A stretch of DNA of 10,755 bases, taken from positions 1 through 10,755 of the forward strand of contig JAMCTV010000129.1 in the NCBI GenBank assembly GCA_023381235.1. The letters are read 5' to 3'. The translations under genes and the position numbers were made by a program. The notes under the pieces were generated by a model, which saw only the letters and a list, made by a program, of their open reading frames with translations, made no database searches and was not told the origin of the DNA. Source of the DNA: Gammaproteobacteria bacterium (GTDB taxonomy: Bacteria > Pseudomonadota > Gammaproteobacteria > SURF-13). Shown here one piece after another: positions 1 to 4,956 of this stretch. Position 1 is the stretch's first letter. Every line of letters starts with the position of its first letter.

Positions 1-223
1 AATCGCCGATCAGAAACAACACCTCATGGCCCAAGTCCTGAAACTGACGCAGCTTGTTGATGAGCACGGTGTGGCCGAGGTGCAGGTCGGGCGCGGTGGG
101 GTCGAATCCGGCCTTGATGCGCAACGGGCGGCCCAGTTTCAACTTTTCGGACAGTTCGGCTTCGGACAGGATTTCCTGCGCGCCGCGCTTGATGAGGGAG
201 AGCGCTTCGTTGTGTTTGCTCAT
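1..223 (-). CDS. tyrS: Tyrosyl-tRNA synthetase, N-terminal part (runs off the window)
   Basis: Cytoplasmic class I aminoacyl-tRNA synthetase that charges tRNA-Tyr with tyrosine. Only the first 74 residues are visible; the gene continues beyond base 1. The class I nucleotide-binding signature is clear: KAGFDPTAPDLHLGHT, with the HIGH-type HLGH at residues 48-51, followed by NKLRQFQDLGH. That wording fits the TyrZ-like branch found in Pseudomonas and Haemophilus better than the E. coli TyrS branch (family knowledge). The ATG at 221-223 is the only reasonable start, because an in-frame TAA lies three codons upstream. I see no good Shine-Dalgarno in front of it. The gene diverges from the M23 peptidase gene, with 164 bases between them that hold a tandem repeat and a terminator-like inverted repeat. 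Confidence 0.95.
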   Translation of the reverse strand, partial: MSKHNEALSLIKRGAQEILSEAELSEKLKLGRPLRIKAGFDPTAPDLHLGHTVLINKLRQFQDLGHEVLFLIGD

Positions 224-285
224 AACCGTTTAGCGTATCACACTGAGACGGCAGGCTGCGAGTAAGCCCCCAATGCCCTTAATCT

Positions 286-309
286 CCCGACAAGCGGCCC
301 GACAAGCGG
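286..309. repeat. Perfect 12-bp tandem direct repeat in the tyrS leader
   Basis: CCCGACAAGCGG occurs twice back to back, at 286-297 and 298-309, with no mismatch. It lies 63 to 86 bases upstream of the tyrS start codon, between that start and the inverted repeat at 317-356. Two adjacent copies one helical turn apart (12 bp) could be binding sites for a regulator, or simply a replication-slippage duplication. The sequence alone does not decide. Confidence 0.7.
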
Positions 310-316
310 TAAGAAA

Positions 317-356
317 AATCCGCCCAAAGGGGTTGACCTTGCGGCATGGGCGGATT
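317..356 (-). terminator. 10-bp inverted repeat followed by a T-run, terminator- or attenuator-like on the minus strand
   Basis: AATCCGCCCA at 317-326 pairs perfectly with TGGGCGGATT at 347-356 across a 20-base loop. Read on the minus strand, the second arm runs straight into TTTCTT, giving GGATTTTTCTT, the form of an intrinsic terminator. It lies about 95 bases upstream of the tyrS start, so it could attenuate tyrS transcription that starts further upstream, or stop antisense transcripts from the peptidase gene. The long loop makes it a weaker candidate than a tight hairpin. A candidate -35 box for the plus-strand gene lies in its loop, so it might instead be an operator. Confidence 0.45.
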
Positions 357-361
357 AAGGT
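333..361 (+). promoter_or_regulatory. Weak candidate sigma-70 promoter for the M23 peptidase gene
   Basis: TTGACC at 333-338 matches the -35 consensus well. A 17-base spacer leads to TAAGGT at 356-361, which matches the -10 consensus at only three of six positions. A better -10 word, TATATT at 370-375, has no -35 partner. Transcription from the first pair would begin about 20 bases before the GTG start. Confidence 0.25.
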
Positions 362-387
362 AAAGCGCTTATATTAAAGGGGGTTAT

Positions 388-1758
388 GTGACTCACTTCA
401 CGTTTCCTGCAAAGTTGACGGCGGCGCTGCGCGATAGGGCCTTACCCCTGCTGCGCGGCATGACGCATTTGCATTGGGCGGGTTTATTCGCGGGCAGTCT
501 GATCGGGATCGGCATTTTACTCAGCCTGGCCTCCCAGCAGGCTGAAGCGACACGCGCCGAGCCCGCGCTTGCCACCGTGCTGCACGATAACGGCCTCACC
601 GTCACCGTGCCCCTCACGTTGCCCGCGGCACGCTCAGTCAACGTCACCCCCGCCACTGAACTTCCCTGGCAAAGCATCACCATCAAGCCGGGCGATCATT
701 TGTCTTCGCTGTTTCCGCGTCTGGGCCTGAGTCCGCAGCAGTTGCACGAAATCATGGCGCTGGGTCATGTCACCGCGGGGCTGGCGCGCGTCAAGCCGGG
801 GCAGGAGATCAAATTCCGCACCGCGGGCAATCAGTTGCAGGAATTGCTCTATGAGGTGGACGAGAAATCGTTGCATGTGAAACGCGAGAGCGGAAAATTT
901 GCCGCGTACCTGACCAATCACGCGGTGGAGACGCGCGTTTCCTACGCCGCGGGCACGATAAAAAGCTCCCTGTTTGAAGACGCTCAGGCCGCCGGCCTGT
1001 CCGATAATCACACCATGGAGATGGCGGATATCTTCGGCTGGGACATAGACTTTGCGCTGGATTTGCGTGAGGGCGACAGCTTCGGCGTGGTGTATCAGGA
1101 GCAGTTCATGAACGGGCTCAAGCTGCGCGACGGCGTGATTCTCGCCGCGGAGTTCACCAATCGCGGCAAGACCTACCGCGCGGTGCGCTACAGCGACCCG
1201 GAGGGCAATATCAATTATTACACACCGGACGGTCTCGCCATGCGCAAGGCGTTTTTGCGCACGCCGGTGAAATTCAGCCGCATCAGCTCGCGCTTCAGCC
1301 TCGCGCGCTACCACCCCATCCTGCACCGCATGCGCGCGCACAAGGGCGTGGACTACGCCGCGCCCATCGGCACGCCGGTAAAGGCGGCGGGCGCCGGCAA
1401 GGTGACTTTCAAGGGTGTGAAGGGCGGCTATGGCAACGTCGTCATCCTGCAACACGGCAGCCAGTACAGCACACTGTACGGACATCTGCACAAATTCGCG
1501 CCCGGCCTGAAGCAGGGGGCCCCGGTGCAGCAAGGCCAGACCATCGGCTACGTAGGCAAAACAGGCCTCGCCTCCGGGCCGCACCTGCATTATGAATTCC
1601 GCGTCGCCGGCGTGCACAAGAATCCGCTCACCGTGACCATGCCCAAGGCCGATCCGATTCCGGAAAAATACAAGGCTGGCTTCCTGGCCGAGGCGCACCG
1701 CCTGAGCGAGCAGATAGCCTTGATCAAGAATGACAGGCTGGCGTTGAAAACGCCTTAA
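388..1758 (+). CDS. M23 family peptidoglycan DD-endopeptidase, membrane anchored, MepM-like
   Basis: Zinc endopeptidase expected to cut peptide cross-links in peptidoglycan from the periplasmic side of the inner membrane. The 456 residues show a short cytoplasmic start, one membrane segment at about 29-49, a LysM/OapA-like domain from about 93 (WQSITIKPGDHLSSLF), an intermediate domain, and a C-terminal M23 domain at about 315-415. The metal and catalytic residues are present: H318 and D322 in HKGVD, H366 in YGHLH, and H399/H401 in GPHLHYEF. Length and order match E. coli MepM (YebA). The GTG at 388 follows AAAGGGGG at 376-383. The ATG at 386 cannot be used because TGA follows directly. It lies between tyrS and anmK, as in many Proteobacteria, which suggests a shared link with wall turnover. 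Confidence 0.93.
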   Translation: MTHFTFPAKLTAALRDRALPLLRGMTHLHWAGLFAGSLIGIGILLSLASQQAEATRAEPALATVLHDNGLTVTVPLTLPAARSVNVTPATELPWQSITIKPGDHLSSLFPRLGLSPQQLHEIMALGHVTAGLARVKPGQEIKFRTAGNQLQELLYEVDEKSLHVKRESGKFAAYLTNHAVETRVSYAAGTIKSSLFEDAQAAGLSDNHTMEMADIFGWDIDFALDLREGDSFGVVYQEQFMNGLKLRDGVILAAEFTNRGKTYRAVRYSDPEGNINYYTPDGLAMRKAFLRTPVKFSRISSRFSLARYHPILHRMRAHKGVDYAAPIGTPVKAAGAGKVTFKGVKGGYGNVVILQHGSQYSTLYGHLHKFAPGLKQGAPVQQGQTIGYVGKTGLASGPHLHYEFRVAGVHKNPLTVTMPKADPIPEKYKAGFLAEAHRLSEQIALIKNDRLALKTP

Positions 1759-1809
1759 ACGCTTCATCCCCACAAAGCTTGTGAACCTTTGATTTTGGCA
1801 GAGCCCCTC

Positions 1810-1928
1810 GCGGCGCAGGGATGCGCCGCCATATTTCAAACACGACAGTGTTTGAAATATGAAGAAAAGCACAAATCGCATTTGTGCTTTTCGTGCTCTG
1901 AGAAGTCCAGGATGGACTTATTCAGAGC
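1810..1928. repeat. Chain of four abutting stem-loops between the M23 gene and anmK
   Basis: Four palindromes follow each other with gaps of 0, 2 and 2 bases. Hairpin 1 (1810-1829) has an 8-bp stem GCGGCGCA/TGCGCCGC with a GGGA tetraloop. Hairpin 2 (1830-1861) has a perfect 14-bp AT-rich stem and a GACA loop. Hairpin 3 (1864-1892) has a perfect 13-bp stem, GAAAAGCACAAAT and its complement, around CGC. Hairpin 4 (1895-1928) has two nested 7-bp stems, GCTCTGA/TCAGAGC and AAGTCCA/TGGACTT, around GGA with a small internal loop. Hairpins 1 and 4 share the tip CAGG(G)ATG. None is followed by a real T-run, so they do not look like simple terminators. The unit ends 21 bases before anmK. It may be a dispersed multi-hairpin element or a structured RNA leader. 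Confidence 0.8.
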
Positions 1929-1949
1929 TTCCTGTGGCGAGAAAAACTC

Positions 1950-3059
1950 ATGACGCAGTTGTACATCGGGCTTATGTCCGGCACCAGCATGGACGCGGCG
2001 GATGCCGCGCTGGTGGATTTCAGCGCTGACATACCAAAACTGATCGCCACGCATCGCACCCCATTATCATCCGAACTGCGCGCCGCGCTGCTCGCGCTGT
2101 GCGCTCCCGGCCCGAATGAGATTGAGCGCATGGCACAGCTTGATACGCAGCTCGGCGAACTGTTCGCCGTAACCGCGCTGGCGCTATTAAAAAAGGCGGG
2201 CGTAAAACCCGGCGAGGTGCAGGCCATCGGCAGCCACGGCCAGACCGTGCGCCATCAACCTGGTGGGCCTTATCCGTTCAGCTTGCAGATTGGTAATCCC
2301 GCGCTGATTGCCCAACTCACCGGCATCGCCACCGCCGCCGATTTCCGCCGCGCCGACATCGCGGCAGGCGGCCAAGGCGCGCCGCTCGCGCCTGCGTTTC
2401 ACAATGCAGTATTGCGCTCAGCGCAGCAGGATCGCGCCGTGGTCAACATCGGCGGCATGGCCAATATCACTGTCCTTCCCAAGGACACCCAACAATCCGT
2501 GACCGGCTTCGACACCGGGCCGGGCAATGTATTTCTCGATGCCTGGGCCGAGCGTCATCTCGGACAACGCATGGATGAAGACGGTCTCTTCGCGGCGGGC
2601 GGCAAGATTAATGAAGATTTACTTAGCGAATTTTTACAGGACAATTATTTTTCGCTCGCGCCGCCCAAGAGCACCGGGCGCGAACACTTCAACAGCGCCT
2701 GGCTCGACGCGGCACTGAAAAACCACGGCGATGTTTCCGCGCAAGACGTGCAAGCGACATTGTGCGAGCTGACCGCCGCCTCGATCACCGACGCCGTAAA
2801 AAAATACGCCCCAACGACACAGGAACTTTTGGTCTGCGGCGGCGGCACGCACAACACACACTTGATACAACGCCTGCGCGCGCGTCTGCACCCCTGCACT
2901 GTCGAATCCACGGAAAAATACGGCGTAAGCCCCGGCTGGATGGAAGCCATGGCCTTCGCCTGGCTGGCGAAACAAACGCTGGAAGGAAAACCGGGGAATC
3001 TGCCGAGCGTGACCGGCGCAAAGCGCGCGGTTGTGTTAGGGACGATTTGCCCAAGATAA
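1950..3059 (+). CDS. anmK: Anhydro-N-acetylmuramic acid kinase
   Basis: Cytoplasmic ATP-dependent kinase that opens and phosphorylates 1,6-anhydro-MurNAc to MurNAc-6-phosphate in peptidoglycan recycling. At 369 residues it has the usual family length. Family motifs are present in order: GLMSGTSMDAADAAL at 7-21, GSHGQTVRH at 94-102, FRRADIAAGGQGAPLAP at 132-148, NIGGMANIT at 166-174, GFDTGPGN at 186-193 with the probable catalytic Asp188, LLVCGGGTHN at 293-302 and EAMAFAWLA at 332-340. The ATG at 1950 has only a weak GGCGAGA in front, and the N-terminus aligns with the family from there. The gene follows the M23 endopeptidase in the same direction but is separated by the four-hairpin chain. 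I see no clear promoter between them. Its substrate comes from lytic transglycosylases, one of which is encoded nearby at 6185. Confidence 0.96.
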   Translation: MTQLYIGLMSGTSMDAADAALVDFSADIPKLIATHRTPLSSELRAALLALCAPGPNEIERMAQLDTQLGELFAVTALALLKKAGVKPGEVQAIGSHGQTVRHQPGGPYPFSLQIGNPALIAQLTGIATAADFRRADIAAGGQGAPLAPAFHNAVLRSAQQDRAVVNIGGMANITVLPKDTQQSVTGFDTGPGNVFLDAWAERHLGQRMDEDGLFAAGGKINEDLLSEFLQDNYFSLAPPKSTGREHFNSAWLDAALKNHGDVSAQDVQATLCELTAASITDAVKKYAPTTQELLVCGGGTHNTHLIQRLRARLHPCTVESTEKYGVSPGWMEAMAFAWLAKQTLEGKPGNLPSVTGAKRAVVLGTICPR

Positions 3060-3062
3060 AGA

Positions 3063-3152
3063 TTGTAGGGTGGGTTAGCGAAGCGTAACCCACCGGAACA
3101 GGAATCGGCAACCAATGGTGGGTTACGGCCATCGGCCTAACCCACCCTACAA
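3063..3152. repeat. 90-bp palindromic element with 15-bp perfect terminal inverted repeats
   Basis: TTGTAGGGTGGGTTA at 3063-3077 is the exact reverse complement of 3138-3152. Inside, GTAACCCACC at 3085-3094 pairs with GGTGGGTTAC at 3117-3126. The element can therefore fold as one long stem or as two separate hairpins (GTGGGTTA/TAACCCAC, twice), the second extended by GGCC-ATC-GGCC. It starts 4 bases after the anmK stop codon. From memory, units beginning GTAGGGTGGGTTA recur between genes in many proteobacterial and cyanobacterial genomes, so this is probably a dispersed, MITE-like repeat. In its place between convergent genes it could also stop transcription from both sides. Confidence 0.8.
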
Positions 3153-3155
3153 ACC

Positions 3156-3206
3156 CCCGCTCACCCTGGCCCCTCCCAGAGGGAAGAATGAAGCGAAGGG
3201 TGCGGG
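3156..3206. repeat. Second, imperfect palindromic element
   Basis: CCCGC (3156-3160) and ACCCT (3163-3167) together pair with AGGGTGCGGG at 3197-3206, with a 2-base bulge. A small inner hairpin, CCCTC-CCA-GAGGG, lies at 3171-3183. The wording (CTCACCCTGGCCC next to CCCAGAGGG) resembles another repeat type that I recall from intergenic DNA of many bacteria. It directly follows the 90-bp palindrome. Confidence 0.5.
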
Positions 3207-3221
3207 ATATTCTTGTTTTTA

Positions 3222-3248
3222 TCTTGTATCTTTTCTCTTGTATCTTTT
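3222..3248. repeat. 13-base direct repeat at the 3' end of gltA
   Basis: TCTTGTATCTTTT occurs at 3222-3234 and again at 3236-3248, one base apart, and a looser copy (TCTTGTTTTTA) precedes them at 3211. The second copy overlaps the gltA stop codon at 3247-3249 by two bases. On the minus strand this is an A-rich tail just downstream of gltA. Confidence 0.6.
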
Positions 3249-4419
3249 ATCTGTCTTCAAGAGGCACATACTCGCGCAGTGCTTCGCCGGTGTAGACCTG
3301 GGTGGGACGGAAGATGCGGTTGTCGCCGATTTGTTCGGTCCAGTGGGCGAGCCAGCCAGCGCTGCGGGCGACGGCGAACAGGGCGGTGAACTGGTCGGCG
3401 GGGACGCCGAGTTCGTGGTAGAGGATGCCGGAGTAGAAGTCCACGTTGGGGTACACGCCCTTGGCGGCGAGCCGTTCTTTCGCGGCTTCTTCCAGGGTGC
3501 GGGCGATGTCGTAGTAGCGGGTAGTCTTGCCGCCGCGATGCTGGATCAGTTTTTCGATCAGGCCGTGCAGCACCACGGCGCGCGGGTCTTTGACCTTGTA
3601 TTCGCGGTGACCCATGCCCCAGATGATTTCCTTCTGGCTGAGTTTTTTGTCAAGCCAGTCTTTGACCTTGGCGGGTGAGCCGATTTCATCCAGCATACCC
3701 AGCACGCGCTGATTGGCGCCGCCGTGCAGTGGGCCGGACAGCGCGCCGATGGCGGCGGAGATGACGCTGTAAGGGTGGGCGAGGGTGGAGCCGGTGACCA
3801 TCGCGGCGAAGGTGGAGGCGTTGATGGTGTGCTCGGCGTGCAGAATCAGGCAGGCGTCCATCAGGCGCGCCATGAAGGGTTCCGGTTCCTTGCCGGTGAG
3901 CATGTAGAGAAAGTTTGCGGCGTAGCCAAAATCGGCGCGCGGCTCAATCACCGCCTCGCTGCGGCGCAGGCGTTGCCAATAGGCGACCAAGAGCGGCATG
4001 CGCGCGATGATCTTGATCGTCATGGTGCGCACGTAATCCGGGTCGGCATAGGCGCGCGCGCTGGTAGGCTGCGATATTTCGTTGGGATAAAACATATCGA
4101 GGCTCGCCACCACGCACTGGAGCATGTGCATGGGGTGCCCGTTCTGCGGCAGCGCGCGCATCAGACTGATGACTTCGGGTTTCAGCACGCGCTGCGCGCG
4201 CAGCTCGGCGTCAAACGCGCTCAATGCCCGGGCTGCAGGGAGTTCGCCTTCCAGCAGCAGCAGCGCGGTTTCTTCGTAGTGGCTGTGCGCGGCGAGCACG
4301 TCTATGGGATAGCCGCGGTAGGCGAGCACGCCCTTTTCGCCGTCTATGGAGGAGATGCTGGACTGGGTGGCGGGGACGCCGGCCAGGCCGCGGGCATGGG
4401 CGTTGGCATGGGCGTTCAT
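3247..4419 (-). CDS. gltA: Citrate synthase, short form
   Basis: Condenses acetyl-CoA and oxaloacetate to citrate, the entry step of the TCA cycle, in the cytoplasm. The 390-residue protein starts with the conserved GLAGVPATQSSISSIDGEKG. The catalytic triad is visible as H232 (GPLHGGAN), H271 (GMGHREYK) and D327 (NVDFYSG). H197 (HAEHTINAS) and R371 (RPTQVYTG) are further family positions. It lacks the N-terminal beta domain of the roughly 427-residue E. coli enzyme, so it is probably dimeric and not NADH-inhibited (inference). 2-Methylcitrate synthase has a similar size, but no prp genes lie nearby. The start is an ATG at 4417-4419 with no Shine-Dalgarno of its own; see the leader ORF at 4423-4452. 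Residues 2-9 come from a 12-base tandem duplication (NAHA twice). Confidence 0.93.
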   Translation of the reverse strand: MNAHANAHARGLAGVPATQSSISSIDGEKGVLAYRGYPIDVLAAHSHYEETALLLLEGELPAARALSAFDAELRAQRVLKPEVISLMRALPQNGHPMHMLQCVVASLDMFYPNEISQPTSARAYADPDYVRTMTIKIIARMPLLVAYWQRLRRSEAVIEPRADFGYAANFLYMLTGKEPEPFMARLMDACLILHAEHTINASTFAAMVTGSTLAHPYSVISAAIGALSGPLHGGANQRVLGMLDEIGSPAKVKDWLDKKLSQKEIIWGMGHREYKVKDPRAVVLHGLIEKLIQHRGGKTTRYYDIARTLEEAAKERLAAKGVYPNVDFYSGILYHELGVPADQFTALFAVARSAGWLAHWTEQIGDNRIFRPTQVYTGEALREYVPLEDR

Positions 4420-4422
4420 ACT

Positions 4423-4452
4423 TTAAAAACCCATAAAGCTAAAAGGAGGCAT
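4423..4452 (-). CDS. Possible 9-residue leader ORF ahead of gltA
   Basis: On the minus strand AAAGGAGG (4457-4464) is followed after four bases by ATG, then codons for MPPFSFMGF and a TAA at 4423-4425. Three bases later comes the gltA ATG, in the same frame. This Shine-Dalgarno is far better than anything directly before gltA, so gltA may be translated by re-initiation after this ORF. Alternatively the ORF is the original gltA start, cut off by an indel or substitution near TTTTTAAAG, or it is chance. The Shine-Dalgarno forms one arm of the hairpin at 4442-4464. Confidence 0.3.
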   Translation of the reverse strand: MPPFSFMGF

Positions 4453-4464
4453 GGCGCCTCCTTT
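4442..4464 (-). terminator. Hairpin between erpA and gltA: erpA terminator or Shine-Dalgarno-masking stem
   Basis: On the minus strand AAAGGAGGC (4456-4464) and GCCTCCTTT (4442-4450) form a perfect 9-bp stem with loop GCCAT, followed by a short T-run (TTTT, then AGCTTT). It begins 27 bases after the erpA stop, so it could be an intrinsic terminator of erpA. The left arm is also a textbook Shine-Dalgarno and the right arm its complement, so the same hairpin could control translation of the mini-ORF and gltA. Confidence 0.6.
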
Positions 4465-4490
4465 CAGGATCGAATGGAACTGAACCGGCT

Positions 4491-4856
4491 TCACACGGAG
4501 AAGGAGGAGCCGCAGCCGCAGGTGGTGGTGGCGTTGGGGTTGCGGATTACGAATTGCGCGCCTTCCAGGCCTTCGGTGTAGTCAATCTCGGCGCCCGCGA
4601 GGTACTGGTAGCTCATCGGGTCTATGAGCAGGGTGACGCCGTTTTTTACCACCGGGGTGTCGTCTTCGTTCTGCTTCTCGTCGAAGGTGAAGCCGTACTG
4701 AAACCCGGAGCAGCCGCCGCCGGAGACGAACACGCGCAGCTTCAACGCCGGATTGCCCTCTTCGGCAATCAGTTCGCTTACCTTGGCCGCGGCGCTGTCG
4801 GTGAAGACGAGCGGGTCGGGCATGACACTGTCGAGTTCGGTTGCGGGGGTGCTCAT
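4491..4856 (-). CDS. erpA: A-type iron-sulfur cluster insertion protein ErpA
   Basis: Carrier that receives Fe-S clusters from the assembly machinery and passes them to target enzymes in the cytoplasm. The 121 residues carry the HesB/IscA fold with its three cluster-binding cysteines: C49 in SGGGCSGFQYGF, and C113 and C115 in the C-terminal TTCGCGSSFSV. The start at ATG 4854-4856 is chosen over an in-frame ATG at 4886 because AGGAGA lies just upstream of it and the predicted transcription start falls near 4897, leaving almost no leader for the longer form. The gene lies between argC and gltA on the same strand and has its own strong promoter in the 100-base gap after argC. Confidence 0.96.
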   Translation of the reverse strand: MSTPATELDSVMPDPLVFTDSAAAKVSELIAEEGNPALKLRVFVSGGGCSGFQYGFTFDEKQNEDDTPVVKNGVTLLIDPMSYQYLAGAEIDYTEGLEGAQFVIRNPNATTTCGCGSSFSV

Positions 4857-4885
4857 AGATGTCTCTCCTACTACCGTCTTGGTCA

Positions 4886-4924
4886 AAGCGGTCAGAACAA
4901 ATTATTATCTTCCCATGACCGCTT
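4886..4924. promoter_or_regulatory. Operator-like 9-bp inverted repeat over the erpA promoter
   Basis: AAGCGGTCA at 4886-4894 is the exact reverse complement of TGACCGCTT at 4916-4924, with 21 bases between. One arm sits in the spacer between the -35 and -10 boxes, the other just after the expected transcription start. The centres are 30 bp apart, about three helical turns. This placement suits a repressor dimer or two bound dimers. I do not recognise it as a known IscR site. Confidence 0.55.
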
Positions 4925-4932
4925 CCAGTCAA
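4904..4932 (-). promoter_or_regulatory. Strong sigma-70 type promoter of erpA
   Basis: On the minus strand TTGACT (4927-4932) is followed by exactly 17 bases and then GATAAT (4904-4909). Each hexamer matches the consensus at five of six positions. Transcription should start near 4897, about 40 bases before the erpA start codon. An inverted repeat overlaps it. Confidence 0.8.
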
Positions 4933-4956
4933 CAATGGGGTCGAAGGCGCGCGGCC

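Noticed and set aside
386..391. ATG immediately followed by TGA overlapping the GTG start of the M23 gene
   Set aside because: A start-stop pair is possible as a control element, but a single occurrence in six bases is easily chance. It only confirms that GTG is the start.
634..1881. 415-codon open frame on the minus strand opposite the M23 gene
   Set aside because: Translation shows no family motif and is rich in Arg, Ala and Val, as expected from the complement of GC-rich coding DNA. The plus-strand frame has complete M23 motifs.
1950..2012. Ala in place of the common Gly in the AnmK motif MSGTSMDAADAAL
   Set aside because: As far as I recall, small residues vary at this position in the family, and all other motifs are intact, so no loss of function is implied.
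3724..4581. 285-codon plus-strand frame across gltA and the erpA end
   Set aside because: Low-complexity Gly/His/Arg-rich translation opposite two well-supported genes.
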